Below, in pieces: positions 42,388 through 52,564 of a stretch of DNA of 55,286 nucleotides. This DNA is from Muribaculaceae bacterium (lineage in GTDB: Bacteria > Bacteroidota > Bacteroidia > Bacteroidales > Muribaculaceae), in assembly GCA_022510405.1 (NCBI GenBank), contig JAFLTP010000020.1:1-55286 (forward strand), given 5' to 3'. Position numbers and translations under genes: made by a program. Position 1 is the stretch's first letter, and every line of letters starts with the position of its first letter. The notes under the pieces are model-generated. The model had not been told where the DNA came from. It made no database searches and saw nothing but the letters and a program-made list of their open reading frames with translations.

Positions 42388-43620
42388 ATGCGAATACCGG
42401 TTTTATCCATAATTTTCCTATTTATTTTTGCATTCCTCATCGATCTTTATATCTCTTTCGATATAAAACAGATTTGGAAAAAGAAGGGTGCAATTATTTA
42501 TTGGATTTCTTCGGCCCTTTGTTATGCTTTGTTGATTGTGACTATAAGTCTTCCACGTAGAGATGCTGATTCAGGAATCTCGGCTGTAATGTGGATGCTT
42601 TTCACTTTCTTGACTATTTATGTGGCGAAGGCTTTATATTTGATCTGTTCTTTCTTTGGAAGAATTTTTAGATTGGGTTTAAAAATCAAGTGGAGTTTTT
42701 ATCCCTCACGTTGGGTAGGACTTTTTCTCGGATTATCCTTGATGGCTTTAATGTGGGTAGGCGCTGGATACACTCGCCACCATATAATGGTGACAAGGGA
42801 AATATTTTATTCCAAAAATCTTCCGGAGACGTTCAATGACTATCGTATTGTGCAATTAAGCGACCTACATGTTGGAACGTGGGGTGACAATCCTGAATTT
42901 CTTCAAAATCTTGTAGACACCGTTAATTCCTTAAATCCTGACTTGGTAGTGTTCACAGGAGACCTCGTCAACCAGAAAAGCGGAGAATTGACCCCCTTTA
43001 TAAGTGTGCTTTCAGGTCTTAAAGCAAAAGACGGTGTTTATTCAATTATGGGTAATCATGATTACGGGGACTATGTGGATTGGCATTCACCCGCGGATAA
43101 AGAAAGAAACCTTTTGCGGTTAAAAGATTACCAAAGGAAAATGGGCTGGAAAATGCTTAATAATGAAAGCACTTTTATTCATAACGGGCAAGACAGTATA
43201 CTTTTGATTGGTGTTGAAAATTGGGGCGAGCCTCCTTTCCCGAAATATGGGGAACTGGAAAGAGCGTTGCCATCAAAAAACAAAGGTGGAAATCATCAAA
43301 ATGACAGCACTTTCAAACTTTTATTGAGTCATAATCCGGAACACTGGAACCAAGAAGTTTCCAAAAACACAAACATCGATCTGACACTTTCGGGTCATAC
43401 ACACGCCATGCAGGCAATGATAAAAATCGGCGATTGGAAATGGTCGCCTGCAAAATATCGTTATAAGCAATGGGGAGGAAGGTTCGATAGAAAGAACAAC
43501 AACGGAGAGGTAACTTCCTTATATGTTAATACGGGAACGGGTGCCGTAGGTATGCCGGCTCGTCTTCTCTCGGCTTACCCTGAGGTCACTTTGATAACAC
43601 TCCATAGCGGTGACAAGTAG
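42388..43620 (+). CDS. Membrane-anchored metallophosphoesterase
   Basis: A 410-residue protein with about four N-terminal helices (residues 1-130) and a calcineurin-like phosphoesterase domain. All metal motifs are present: LSDLHVG, FTGDLVN, MGNHDYGD, SHNPEHW and SGHTHAMQ. It resembles the YaeI/YkuE group, which acts on lipid-linked or UDP-sugar lipid substrates at the membrane, but the substrate here is unknown. The start lies just after the 10-nt repeat array. Confidence 0.9.
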   Translation: MRIPVLSIIFLFIFAFLIDLYISFDIKQIWKKKGAIIYWISSALCYALLIVTISLPRRDADSGISAVMWMLFTFLTIYVAKALYLICSFFGRIFRLGLKIKWSFYPSRWVGLFLGLSLMALMWVGAGYTRHHIMVTREIFYSKNLPETFNDYRIVQLSDLHVGTWGDNPEFLQNLVDTVNSLNPDLVVFTGDLVNQKSGELTPFISVLSGLKAKDGVYSIMGNHDYGDYVDWHSPADKERNLLRLKDYQRKMGWKMLNNESTFIHNGQDSILLIGVENWGEPPFPKYGELERALPSKNKGGNHQNDSTFKLLLSHNPEHWNQEVSKNTNIDLTLSGHTHAMQAMIKIGDWKWSPAKYRYKQWGGRFDRKNNNGEVTSLYVNTGTGAVGMPARLLSAYPEVTLITLHSGDK

Positions 43621-43646
43621 TAATTTAAAGGCAGTTGGCAAGTTAT

Positions 43647-44030
43647 ATGGTAAAGGTAGTTATCAGCATAGGTTCTAATTGTGGAGATAGAATTACTTTA
43701 GTGGAAGAGGCAATTGAATGGCTAAAAACTATTCTTATTCAAACGGAATGTTCATCAATCTATGAAACTCCATGTGCTAAAAATACCGGGAATTCTTATT
43801 TGAATGCCGTTATGTCAGGTTATTATCAAGCGGAAGGGATTGACATGAAAGACTCATTGGAAGAATTATTCAAAGAGAAAGAACACCGAATGGGCAGAAC
43901 GGCAAAATGTCGTGGGGCAGGTGAAGTGCCTATTGATATAGACCTTGTTATATTGAATGGCGATGTTGTAAAAGCCTGGGATTATCGACAAAAATTTTTT
44001 CAAATCGGATATCAGGAGATATCTAAGTAG
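43647..44030 (+). CDS. folK: HPPK-type folate biosynthesis kinase
   Basis: A 127-residue 6-hydroxymethyl-7,8-dihydropterin pyrophosphokinase. SIGSNCGDR starts the fold, SSIYETPC and NSYLNAV follow, and HRMGRTAKCRGAGEVPIDIDLVIL carries the conserved Arg and Asp residues that bind ATP and magnesium. It is about 30 residues shorter than E. coli FolK at the C-terminus but contains the core. The frame opens at a TTG (43635); the ATG at 43647 is chosen. It is convergent with lptG, 6 bases apart. Confidence 0.85.
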   Translation: MVKVVISIGSNCGDRITLVEEAIEWLKTILIQTECSSIYETPCAKNTGNSYLNAVMSGYYQAEGIDMKDSLEELFKEKEHRMGRTAKCRGAGEVPIDIDLVILNGDVVKAWDYRQKFFQIGYQEISK

Positions 44031-44036
44031 CGGGCC

Positions 44037-45254
44037 TTAATATTTCGCAGCTCTATAATAGAGGAATAAACCAATCAGCAGATACACCACATTTGGAATC
44101 TCCATGGCGATAAATGGAGTGGTGGCTCCGGAAATGGCAAATGAACTTGTCACGGATGAGAACAAGATATAGCTGAAACTCAATCCCAAACCGATACCGA
44201 TGTTAAGTCCCATTCCACCCTTCACTTTTCGTGATGAAAGAGACATTCCGATGAGTGTCAGGATAAAGGCCGCGGCGATTGAAGCGTAGCGTCCTTCTTT
44301 TTCAATTTCGAAGGCTTTAATATTTGCAACTCCTCGCATTTTTTGCTTATTGATATATTCCGTCAATTGAGGAGTCGTAAGAGTTTCTTCATCATTGGCC
44401 GATATCATGAAATCCCTCGGTTCAAATGGTATGATTGTGTCAAGATTCCTGCCATGTATTATAGTTTCATCCATACCGTCGAAGGTCCTTGTCATATAAT
44501 CCGAGAGAATCCAGTGATACATTTTCGTGGTGTCATACCTGGCTGTTTGTGCTGTTGTTCTTGAAATAAGTCTTTTCCCTTCGAATTGATATAATGAGAA
44601 TCTGTATCCGGTTTTATTTCTGTCTTCAAACCTCCCGAAATATGCCACAACATCCGGAGTGATTTTCAATTGGATGTTGGTGTTTTGTTCCACCTTTTTA
44701 TTTCTCACATATTTGTTGGTATAGTCTATTCTTTTCTGATTTGTGGGAGGCACAAGATAATTTTCAGCAACAAATGTCATGGCAGCAATCACTGCGGCTC
44801 CTATCATATATGGTCTCAATAATCTGTGAAAACTTACTCCGCTTGAAAGTATGGCAATGATTTCTGAATTGGAAGCGAGTTTCGTTGTGAAGAAAATAAC
44901 GGATATGAACACGAACAACGGTGATAGTTGAAGTGCGAAATATGGTAGGAAAGACAGGAAATAGTCAAAGATTGTTTCTTCAATCGGTGCAGTAAGAAAG
45001 GCGTCTAATTTCTCGGTGACGTCAAACATGGCGATAATGGCGAGAAAAAGGATGGTTGCCAAAAAAAAAGTGCCGAGAAATTTCTTAAGGATATAAAAAT
45101 CTAAAATATAAAGCCTGAATGGATTTTCAATTTTCCATTTCTTTTCTTTCTTTGCTATAATTTCTACTGTGGTTTCTTCTGAAAATGAAGGATCCTCCTC
45201 CAACTTATTGGTTGAAGATTTTTTCTTAGAAAATATATTCCGGAGGAACTTCAT
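44037..45254 (-). CDS. LptF/LptG-family permease
   Basis: A 405-residue LptF/G-type inner-membrane protein of the lipopolysaccharide export system. Three helices lie near the N-terminus (from IRKFLGTFF-like LKKFLGTFFLATILFLAIIAMFD) and three at the C-terminus, flanking a periplasmic beta-jellyroll (about 185-330). An extra hydrophilic N-terminal segment of about 45 residues (lysine- and acid-rich) precedes helix 1. It pulls LPS from the membrane together with LptB2. It follows tgt by 44 bases. Confidence 0.9.
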   Translation of the reverse strand: MKFLRNIFSKKKSSTNKLEEDPSFSEETTVEIIAKKEKKWKIENPFRLYILDFYILKKFLGTFFLATILFLAIIAMFDVTEKLDAFLTAPIEETIFDYFLSFLPYFALQLSPLFVFISVIFFTTKLASNSEIIAILSSGVSFHRLLRPYMIGAAVIAAMTFVAENYLVPPTNQKRIDYTNKYVRNKKVEQNTNIQLKITPDVVAYFGRFEDRNKTGYRFSLYQFEGKRLISRTTAQTARYDTTKMYHWILSDYMTRTFDGMDETIIHGRNLDTIIPFEPRDFMISANDEETLTTPQLTEYINKQKMRGVANIKAFEIEKEGRYASIAAAFILTLIGMSLSSRKVKGGMGLNIGIGLGLSFSYILFSSVTSSFAISGATTPFIAMEIPNVVYLLIGLFLYYRAAKY

Positions 45255-45298
45255 TCTTCAGTTGAAAAATTAAATTATGATTGGTTGATTATAATGAT

Positions 45299-46429
45299 TT
45301 ATAGTCGGTGTGTCACTCTTTCTATCATTTCTTTTTTCCAATCTTTGAAATCACCTTCCACAATATGTTTCCTGGCCTCTCTCACCAGCCATAAATAGAA
45401 TCCTAAATTATGAATGGAGGCAATCTGCATCGCCAATAATTCCTGTGAAACAAAAAGATGTCGTAGGTATGCTTTGGTGTAGACTTTGTCCACCCATGTG
45501 TCTCCGTCAGGATCAAGTGACGAAAAATCATCTGCCCATTTACGGTTTCTCATATTCATGATGCCGTTAGAGGTGAAAAGCATACCGTTGCGACCATTGC
45601 GTGTAGGCATCACGCAATCCATCATGTCAACCCCTCTGTCGATGGCTTCGAGAATATTGGCAGGTGTGCCTACTCCCATTAAATAGCGAGGTTTGTCTTG
45701 GGGCAGGATTTCATTCACCACCTCTATCATTTCATACATTTTTTCTGCCGGTTCTCCCACTGCGAGACCACCGATTGCATTGCCTTCAGCACCAAGAGAG
45801 GCTACGTGCCTGGCTGCCTCTCTTCTTAATTCCGGATATACACAACCTTGCACAATCGGAAAGAATGCCTGGGAATGCCCGTAAAGGGGTGTAGTTTCAT
45901 TAAAATGTTTCCAACCTCTTTCAAGCCATCCTTTGGTGAGATCCAATGATTTGCGTGCATAGGAATAATCGGAAGTGCCCGGGGGACATTCATCCAAAGC
46001 CATCATAATGTCGCTGCCGATAATTCTTTGTGTATCCACTACGTTTTCGGGAGTGAAAAGATGGCGGCTTCCATCGATATGACTTTGAAATTTCGCGCCC
46101 TCTTCTGAAAGTTTTCTGCATGAAGCCAAAGAAAATACTTGAAAACCACCGGAATCTGTGAGAATAGGACGGTCCCATCCTATAAATTTATGCAGACCGC
46201 CGGCTCGGCTGATTATATCAAGCCCGGGTCTCAAATAAAGATGATAGGTGTTTCCCAAGATTATTTTTGCATCGATATCGTCGTGTAGTTCACGTTGATG
46301 CACGCCTTTGACGCTGCCCACGGTGCCAACCGGCATGAAGATAGGGGTTGGAATCACCCCATGGTCCGTGATTATCTCGCCGGCTCTGGCTTCAGTGTCG
46401 GGTGACGTTGCTTCTATACGGAAAACCAT
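45299..46429 (-). CDS. tgt: Queuine tRNA-ribosyltransferase
   Basis: A 376-residue enzyme that swaps guanine-34 for preQ1 in tRNAs with GUN anticodons. ILTDSGGFQVFSL, GGLAVGEP and the nucleophile region MMDCVMPTRNGRNG are present. In E. coli-type enzymes a zinc is held by CxCxxC and a histidine. Here the three cysteine positions read G, T and D (within DPDGDTWVDKVYTKAYLRHL) while the His of SIHNL stays, so the zinc site is lost. It lies 25 bases after the transglutaminase-like gene and is followed by lptG. Confidence 0.95.
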   Translation of the reverse strand: MVFRIEATSPDTEARAGEIITDHGVIPTPIFMPVGTVGSVKGVHQRELHDDIDAKIILGNTYHLYLRPGLDIISRAGGLHKFIGWDRPILTDSGGFQVFSLASCRKLSEEGAKFQSHIDGSRHLFTPENVVDTQRIIGSDIMMALDECPPGTSDYSYARKSLDLTKGWLERGWKHFNETTPLYGHSQAFFPIVQGCVYPELRREAARHVASLGAEGNAIGGLAVGEPAEKMYEMIEVVNEILPQDKPRYLMGVGTPANILEAIDRGVDMMDCVMPTRNGRNGMLFTSNGIMNMRNRKWADDFSSLDPDGDTWVDKVYTKAYLRHLFVSQELLAMQIASIHNLGFYLWLVREARKHIVEGDFKDWKKEMIERVTHRL

Positions 46430-46454
46430 TCTTTGGCTCTAAAGGATTAACGGA

Positions 46455-48338
46455 TTAATAAGTGTAATCTATTTCCGGTGTCACGTTCAGATAAGAGGGC
46501 ATAACCATACCTGTGGAGGCACCGATGTAAGTGGGATCCGATATATAATAAGTTTTTCCTTTATATGGATATGCTACTCCTCCTTGTGGATTTTTGAGGG
46601 TAACAGTGGCTGCCTCATGGCCAGGGAAGGAAACTAATTGAGCATCTCTTCCAAGAGCGTTATGAACGAAATAGGTATAAAATATTGCCCTGTCTTCGCA
46701 GTCGTTTTTAGGATAGAATAAAGTTTCTTCCACGAAATAGGGTTTTTCGAATCCATGATAGTTATCATCCGTGGCATATTGGAATGCATTCTGGGTGAAA
46801 TGCAGGAGTGCTTCCACTCCTTGGTCGCCTTCCATTCCTCCCAATTGTTCCTTCACCTGTTTCACCAAGTCCGCTCTTAATTCAGGTTGTAAGTTAGATT
46901 TTGCATAGTCTTCAATGGGCATCTGGGGATACTTATACAAGATGGGTATAAGGTTTTCATTCATTTCTCCCGTGAGGTGAAGTGGCCCATATTCAAGATC
47001 AAACTTCTTTGGTTTTACCGGAATATTCAGTTCTCCTACCACCAAATCGAAAGTATTTCCTTTGTCGACATCAGAAGGTAATTGGCATGTCATCACTTTC
47101 TCAGAGAATATAGTGGAAACATCTTTTCCCTCAGGTGGGAAAATATAATATCTTTGGTTTTGTAGGGAGAGATAACTCTTTCCGTAGACAGTCTGCTTGA
47201 AAGGAATAAGCAGAAGGGGTGTGCCTTTGGTTGTGACTGCTATACGCGCGTCGTACCCTAAATGCACAAGAAGGTAATGCACTAAGGCCATACGTGAAGA
47301 AAGATCAGCCTTGGGGAACTTTCCGTTAACGTAACTTTCAAGATATTTGTAGGTAAGATAATCGTTTAATCCGATTTCTTTAATTTTTTTCTGAATGGAA
47401 GGAAGAAGTTTTTCGCCCACTTTGTCCGCTTCAAGATTTTTCCATTGGTTAGAGAAGTCTGTGGGACTTGCCAGAGAATTTGAAATGTTGAAATCGATGT
47501 CCATGATTTCCATCGGGATATCATAGAAAGCGAAGTTGAAGTTGTTTTTACCCACTGAGGGTATTGATGGTCTTGAAGGAAGAGTAGGAGTGGAGGGAGT
47601 GGTAGGTTTGGTAGGAGCGCTGGGAGCTTTAGGAGTGCTGGGAGTGCTTGGAGTACTTGGAGTACTCGGAACTTTAGGAGTGCTTGGAGCGCTGGGAGTT
47701 GTGGGCTTTGGTTCCGGTTTGGACTCTGGTTTAATCTCAGGCTTGGGTTCTGGCTTTGATTCAGCAACTGGCTCTTCCTTAGGTTTTACTTCAGGAATTG
47801 GTTCAGATTTAGACTCTGGTTTAACCTCCGGTTTAGGCTCAGGTTTAACCTCCGGTTTGGGCTCAGGTTTTACCTCCGGTTTGGGCTCAGGTTTTACCTC
47901 CGGCTTGGGCTCAGGTTTAACCTCCGGTTTAGGCTCAGGTTTTACCTCCGGCTTAGCTTCGGCAATAGGTTCTTCTTTAGGTTTAACCTCCGGTATTGGC
48001 TCCGGTTCCTTTTCAGGAATTGAAGGTTTCGAAGGAAACTCCTGCACATAGGGTAAATCCACATGAGGAGCTTCCTCCGGTTTGGGGGTGTCATCGCGTT
48101 TCAAACCGTTCAGACTTTCATATTCATGCCATTCCCCGTTAAGGAAATCAGCATAGTGGTCAAGAATAGTCTGGCGGAATTGATTATAGTTGCTATGAAC
48201 TCGGTTTCTGAATTCTTCGAAAGATTCATTTTTATTCAACCCTGCCGTCTTGGGACCGGTAGAGGTAGATTGATTTTGGGCTAAAATAAGAGTCGAAGAC
48301 AATCCGAGTCCAACAAATAGAAACGCGATTCTTTTCAT
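46455..48338 (-). CDS. Exported transglutaminase-like protein with Pro/Lys/Glu repeat linker
   Basis: A 627-residue exported protein with a signal peptide (1-20). A short helical segment with [12 protein letters not shown] (39-50) follows. The linker (about 95-265) has EVKPEPKP octad repeats and then STPSTP-type repeats. The C-terminal domain has a transglutaminase-like triad: Cys547 in NDCEDR, His574 in PGHEAA, Asp601 in SDPTY. Domain order suggests a cysteine peptidase or amide-bond-forming enzyme held on a long stiff linker, able to span the periplasm as TonB linkers do. It closes the five-gene exported cluster (36 bases after the small protein gene) and lies 25 bases before tgt. Function unknown; catalytic residues intact. 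Confidence 0.8.
   Translation of the reverse strand: MKRIAFLFVGLGLSSTLILAQNQSTSTGPKTAGLNKNESFEEFRNRVHSNYNQFRQTILDHYADFLNGEWHEYESLNGLKRDDTPKPEEAPHVDLPYVQEFPSKPSIPEKEPEPIPEVKPKEEPIAEAKPEVKPEPKPEVKPEPKPEVKPEPKPEVKPEPKPEVKPEPKPEVKPESKSEPIPEVKPKEEPVAESKPEPKPEIKPESKPEPKPTTPSAPSTPKVPSTPSTPSTPSTPKAPSAPTKPTTPSTPTLPSRPSIPSVGKNNFNFAFYDIPMEIMDIDFNISNSLASPTDFSNQWKNLEADKVGEKLLPSIQKKIKEIGLNDYLTYKYLESYVNGKFPKADLSSRMALVHYLLVHLGYDARIAVTTKGTPLLLIPFKQTVYGKSYLSLQNQRYYIFPPEGKDVSTIFSEKVMTCQLPSDVDKGNTFDLVVGELNIPVKPKKFDLEYGPLHLTGEMNENLIPILYKYPQMPIEDYAKSNLQPELRADLVKQVKEQLGGMEGDQGVEALLHFTQNAFQYATDDNYHGFEKPYFVEETLFYPKNDCEDRAIFYTYFVHNALGRDAQLVSFPGHEAATVTLKNPQGGVAYPYKGKTYYISDPTYIGASTGMVMPSYLNVTPEIDYTY
47630..47957. repeat. 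In-gene repeats coding for the Pro/Lys/Glu and Ser/Thr/Pro linker
   Basis: About six tandem 24-bp units (about 47815-47957) encode EVKPEPKP. A second, 9-bp-like array (about 47630-47690) encodes STP. Both are within the transglutaminase-like gene and could vary in copy number without a frame shift. Confidence 0.85.
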
Positions 48339-48373
48339 GTTATAAAATTAGAAATTGAAGATAAGAGAGGTTT

Positions 48374-49000
48374 TTAATCGTCGAGACCTTGCTTAACGAA
48401 AGTAGAGATCTTATTTGCGTGTTCAGCTGCGATCTCGCTGTTCTTCATTGCTTCTTCCAAAGCACGAAGACGAGCCTTTTGAGCGTTGGATTCTTCAACG
48501 ATGAAGTAAGTGCGGATTTCATATGTGCCGTCGCCATTATCTTTCATAATGGTGTATGACGGTTCCATTTCACCGCGGATTTCTTTTTCAACCAAACGTT
48601 CATATGCGGCGAAGAAATTCTCGAACTCCCCGGTTGCGTCTGCACCATTAGCGCTCATATCAGAAACAACACGACCTTGAAGCGTGCTTCCGGCTTCCTG
48701 ACCATAAGTTACAACTGCATTGTTGATAGCCATCTGTTTACCCGTGTTGAGTGATTTGGTTCTTGTGGATATACCTTCCACCTCATGACCGTTGGAACCA
48801 AGTCTTCCAAGTTTATCATAATGTTCGAGAAGCACCAATTCCATTGTCTTGCTACCCATTGGTTTCCAGCCTTCCTTCTTGTATTCTTTCATTTTTTCCT
48901 TATAGGCTTTTTCTCTTGCCTTTTCAAGTGGAGTTTTGGCAGTTGCAATACTTGGTATCAAAAATGCCAAGGCCAAAAATGCATAAATTAATTTTTTCAT
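48374..49000 (-). CDS. Small exported protein of unknown function
   Basis: A 208-residue protein. The signal peptide ends near residue 21 (SIATA). A highly charged helix follows (KAREKAYKEKMKEYKKEG), then a region (about 50-175) with alternating helix and strand (MELVLLEHYDKLGR, MAINNAVVTYGQEAGSTL). The last part is helical again (KARLRALEEAMKN). The block NTGKQMAINNAVVTYG is weakly like the LPP20/FlgT-type fold of its neighbour. I do not recognise a family. It is the fourth gene of the exported cluster, 74 bases after the DUF4384-like gene, and probably periplasmic. Confidence 0.7.
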   Translation of the reverse strand: MKKLIYAFLALAFLIPSIATAKTPLEKAREKAYKEKMKEYKKEGWKPMGSKTMELVLLEHYDKLGRLGSNGHEVEGISTRTKSLNTGKQMAINNAVVTYGQEAGSTLQGRVVSDMSANGADATGEFENFFAAYERLVEKEIRGEMEPSYTIMKDNGDGTYEIRTYFIVEESNAQKARLRALEEAMKNSEIAAEHANKISTFVKQGLDD

Positions 49001-49074
49001 AATTATAGGTTATTGATAGTTAATAATTTTTTGTGTAATAACTTGTTGAACAGTAAATTAAACTTAAAGAAAAA

Positions 49075-49953
49075 TTAAGGTGCAATGATTAGATTCATTG
49101 CCTTAACGCCCATTTTGGGATCATTTTTCCTGGTTCTCACCAACCATTTTGAGAATTCATCGGCATTCATCCATGGCAGTTGACCCGGTTCACGGTTCAT
49201 CACCGGCGATGAAAACTGGTCGGGGGAATAAAGCACGTATACACGATTGTATTCCGTATTGTAAGAAGCCGTTAGTATCAATTCATCCACTACTTCTCCT
49301 TTTTGACCGTCCTTGGGACTGAAGAAGACATATCTTGTGCCTTTCTTCACGGGTATACGCGATTTTTGATCGTTGGTATAGGGGAGGAGTTGGAACACGT
49401 TTTTTTGTTCATCTTCCAAGAAAACGGCCATATAACCATCTTCACTTCCTTGGAAATCAAGAAACATAGCATCTCCGTTTCTAAAGTTTATATCAGCATT
49501 TCTGGAGTCTGTACCATTCCTCAACACCTGTGAATTAAATTCGGCGGATTCATTGTCTATCGCTTTGGCTTTGCCTTTAATCACACAGGTGACAATGAGA
49601 TTTTCTTCAGCATCCCTCTCGAATTTATATTCTGGATCTCCTTCGTCAGCCACCCATTCTCCTCTCACTTCGGTGGAGGAAAGAGAAAGGAAATCATTAT
49701 GCTCCCTATTCCCTTGCACCCGGTCATTTTGAAGAATGTCTTGAGAAACGATAGTTCCGAATTTTTTTGCCAATGCATCGATCCGGGCCTGTTCCAATGC
49801 AAGTCTCATACATTCCACTTTGGAATGAGTTCCGTCATCGTAGTATGTTGACTCTCCCTTAACCGATACAATATCTGCGGCAAATAAGGATGCTGAAGCA
49901 GTGAACATCACTGCTCCAAGCATCAATCGTTTCTTCCTGAATATATTTATCAT
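49075..49953 (-). CDS. Exported protein with LPP20/FlgT-like and DUF4384-like regions
   Basis: A 292-residue exported protein (signal peptide through SASLFA, about residue 25). Residues 27-130 contain VECMRLALEQARIDALAKKFGT, typical of LPP20/FlgT-N-type domains. Residues 150-270 fit the DUF4384 pattern: AVFLEDEQKNVFQLLPY, then RYVFFSPKDGQKGE, then ELILTAS and MNADEFSKWL. DUF4384 regions are often linked to caspase-like or kinase proteins in other bacteria. Its start overlaps the stop of the caspase gene (ATGA), so the two are translationally linked. Confidence 0.78.
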   Translation of the reverse strand: MINIFRKKRLMLGAVMFTASASLFAADIVSVKGESTYYDDGTHSKVECMRLALEQARIDALAKKFGTIVSQDILQNDRVQGNREHNDFLSLSSTEVRGEWVADEGDPEYKFERDAEENLIVTCVIKGKAKAIDNESAEFNSQVLRNGTDSRNADINFRNGDAMFLDFQGSEDGYMAVFLEDEQKNVFQLLPYTNDQKSRIPVKKGTRYVFFSPKDGQKGEVVDELILTASYNTEYNRVYVLYSPDQFSSPVMNREPGQLPWMNADEFSKWLVRTRKNDPKMGVKAMNLIIAP

Positions 49954-52553
49954 GGACGAAGCTTTTTAGATGTCCAAGTGTTTTTAAGGTTGCCTGAAAC
50001 ACTTGTACTTGGGGTCTGCAATTTCTTATTGACTGCAAGCGAATTCTTCTTTACATTTTCCTCTACATAGGAACTCAAGTCTTTAAGTGTGACGTTACCC
50101 TTTGAATCCTGGAGTTTTTTAAGCAGGAAGTAGGTGAAAAGACCATGGTTTTTCTCTGTGTAAGGAAGTGCGGTCTCTTGGTCGGACGCAGCTGAAAGAA
50201 CAAACATATTACCCTCTGCATTTACCGGTTTTGGTTTGAGGGCAACACCACGAGCCTCGGCCAACATTCCTCCTTCACGGGTAGCGCCGCTGAAACATGC
50301 ATCAAGGAAAACCATCACATTTTCAGCTCCCATAGAAGAAAGATTTGAATAAAGTTTTTTCAAGGGATATGCCGTAGCCGTAGAGGTGCCGTCTCCATCA
50401 ACCGGAAGAAGGTAAGCATCTTTGCTTCCTTCGTCGGGAAAACCATGACCCGCATAATAGAGTATCACGTCAACATTGTCGCCCAAAGCATTGATGTATT
50501 GACTTAATTGATCGATTGCGCCAATCATTTCAGCATAGGTTACATTTTCCCTTAAAATCACATTGTTGTCCGGTACCCCGAGTGTCTTCTTGCAGTATTC
50601 AGCAAAAGTTTCACCGTCGTTAAGCGCTGAGGCCACATTGGTGACATTTTTATAATCCTCGTTTGCTATGATAAGCGCCACTGTCTTGTCAGCAACTCTG
50701 GAAGTTAATGGTATGTTTACGTCCACATCGCTTTGCGCGCGTATCACTCTATTGGCTGAAGGTGTGCTTGACTGAGTTCGTGTATTGTTATCCCTGCGAC
50801 TGTTACCTTGAGCCAGGAATGAACCCACATCGATTTTCACGTCCGTGAAGTCATAGTTGGCTGCTGCTTCAGAGTTGAAAGCATAACTCTTACCGGCCGG
50901 AGTTACAAACTCCACGGAAGCGATGGCCACTTGATTATCCTTAATGAAATATTTGGGATGGCGCAACTGAATTGAACTCCATGCTGCTTTAAAGGCTTCC
51001 GCTTCTTTGTTTTTCAAAGGAACTTTTATTGCCATAGGACCCATTGCTGACGTGATAAGATATGTCTCGTTATCGATGTCGTAGGGCTGGAGTTCAAGGT
51101 CGGCGATTCTCAATCTTCCGGCATATCTTGCCAGATAAGAATCCTCGGCAAGTTTACAAAGCCTCTGATATTCTTGGTACACATTATTTTGACTCACACG
51201 AGCTTGATAATCCTCCATTTTCTCAAATTCCTTACGCTTTGTCCATTCCGCAAGGTTTTCTTCCACATATTTTTCAGCAAATGTCTGGAAATCAGGCACG
51301 GCCTGGTTAGAGTCGCCCTTGGCTGTTTGGTCGGCAAACACAATTGCATCTGGCATAATGTTCATTTGCACCGGTTGTTGACCCAAAGCCACAAGACGTG
51401 TGTTGAGGGGTTCAAGTTTCTCGGGATCTCCAAGGCAAGCATAAGTCACTGCTAAAGCACGTAGGTATTTAGTGTCGGTAGGATCATTGCTCACAATGGT
51501 AGGCAAATACATCTCGGCGCTTTGGAAATAAGAATTGGCTTGACGTTCGTATCTTTTAGCCGCTTTTTCATCAGTTTCCATCAACGCCTTGTTATGGAAT
51601 TCCGCACCAAGGTTATAATAGCAAAGAGCAAGGTGCTGGTTGACGGATAGATTGTTGGGCTTAAGTTCATAAAGCTGCTGGAACAAGGGCAGCGCCTCGG
51701 CAAAATTACTTTCAGCTTCATAAATTCTTGCCTGGGCGGAAAGTAATCTTTCGTCGTTTGGACGCATCAGTAGCGCCTTGTCAAGCAATGGCTGCATTTT
51801 ATCTGTATACCCACCATCTATGCAGCATTGAAGGGTCAACATCAAAAGGTTGAAATTGGAGGGATACAAATCTACAGATGCGATAAGATTATCGATACCC
51901 TGTTCCGGAGTGCCGTTGTTAAGACAGGCCTGAGCGAGGAACATGCTCACTTGTTCTCTACGGTCGGTGACACCTGTATCGATGTAAGCGTTCAAATACT
52001 TGATGGCCTCGGGGAATTTTTCAGCGTTATAGGCCCCGGATGCTGCAATGTAGAGAAGTGCCGGATACATATTTGCAGATGACTTGGGCATCTTGTATTC
52101 AGGTTCAAGCATTATGTCCGCAAATATGGAGGCATAATCGGTCATGTTTTCATTATCGTTTTTCGAAGAATAAAACGCGGCCGCCCTCATAAACTGATTG
52201 CCGATATCGCGGATGATGCCGTGCAAACTTGATTTGTCTGTTTCCTGAAGTGTTGGTGCATCCAAGGCATCCACCACTGCCACATAGGTATCTTTAACAA
52301 TAGGATATAGTTCTTCCTCTGCGATACCATCATACTGCACAAATTTTAGGTGTTTGTATGCTTCAGTAGCCCTATCCACCAGTTGGAAGGTGATGGAATC
52401 GAGCTGTGCGATAGAATCTTCTGCAGAAACAGGTGAAGAACCCTCAAGTTCAATAGTATCCATTTGAGGCATTGCCTTAATACCTATAAAAGGAATTAAG
52501 GCAAGACCTGAAAATGCTATTATTGGTAGTAATAATCTCTGTTTTTGTTTCAT
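49950..52553 (-). CDS. Exported TPR protein with caspase-like (C14) domain
   Basis: An 867-residue protein. An N-terminal signal or anchor segment (about 7-26) is followed by a helical TPR region (about 55-395) with repeats such as YPALLYIAASGAYNAEKFPEAIKYL. Next comes the motif WTKRKEFEKMEDYQARVSQN (437-456), then a beta-rich region. The C-terminal caspase-like domain (about 635-855) has His703 in YYAGHGFP and Cys753 in FLDACFSGA, so both catalytic residues are present. Bacterial caspase-like proteases usually cut after Arg or Lys. Here the enzyme should face the periplasm or cell surface. It follows the propeller gene by 11 bases. Confidence 0.85.
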   Translation of the reverse strand: MKQKQRLLLPIIAFSGLALIPFIGIKAMPQMDTIELEGSSPVSAEDSIAQLDSITFQLVDRATEAYKHLKFVQYDGIAEEELYPIVKDTYVAVVDALDAPTLQETDKSSLHGIIRDIGNQFMRAAAFYSSKNDNENMTDYASIFADIMLEPEYKMPKSSANMYPALLYIAASGAYNAEKFPEAIKYLNAYIDTGVTDRREQVSMFLAQACLNNGTPEQGIDNLIASVDLYPSNFNLLMLTLQCCIDGGYTDKMQPLLDKALLMRPNDERLLSAQARIYEAESNFAEALPLFQQLYELKPNNLSVNQHLALCYYNLGAEFHNKALMETDEKAAKRYERQANSYFQSAEMYLPTIVSNDPTDTKYLRALAVTYACLGDPEKLEPLNTRLVALGQQPVQMNIMPDAIVFADQTAKGDSNQAVPDFQTFAEKYVEENLAEWTKRKEFEKMEDYQARVSQNNVYQEYQRLCKLAEDSYLARYAGRLRIADLELQPYDIDNETYLITSAMGPMAIKVPLKNKEAEAFKAAWSSIQLRHPKYFIKDNQVAIASVEFVTPAGKSYAFNSEAAANYDFTDVKIDVGSFLAQGNSRRDNNTRTQSSTPSANRVIRAQSDVDVNIPLTSRVADKTVALIIANEDYKNVTNVASALNDGETFAEYCKKTLGVPDNNVILRENVTYAEMIGAIDQLSQYINALGDNVDVILYYAGHGFPDEGSKDAYLLPVDGDGTSTATAYPLKKLYSNLSSMGAENVMVFLDACFSGATREGGMLAEARGVALKPKPVNAEGNMFVLSAASDQETALPYTEKNHGLFTYFLLKKLQDSKGNVTLKDLSSYVEENVKKNSLAVNKKLQTPSTSVSGNLKNTWTSKKLRP

Positions 52554-52564
52554 CTAAATCATAT

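Noticed and set aside
47536..48051. A 171-codon plus-strand frame of Gly/Ser/Leu repeats
   Set aside because: It is the antisense reading of the Pro/Lys/Glu repeat linker in the transglutaminase-like gene and has no independent support.
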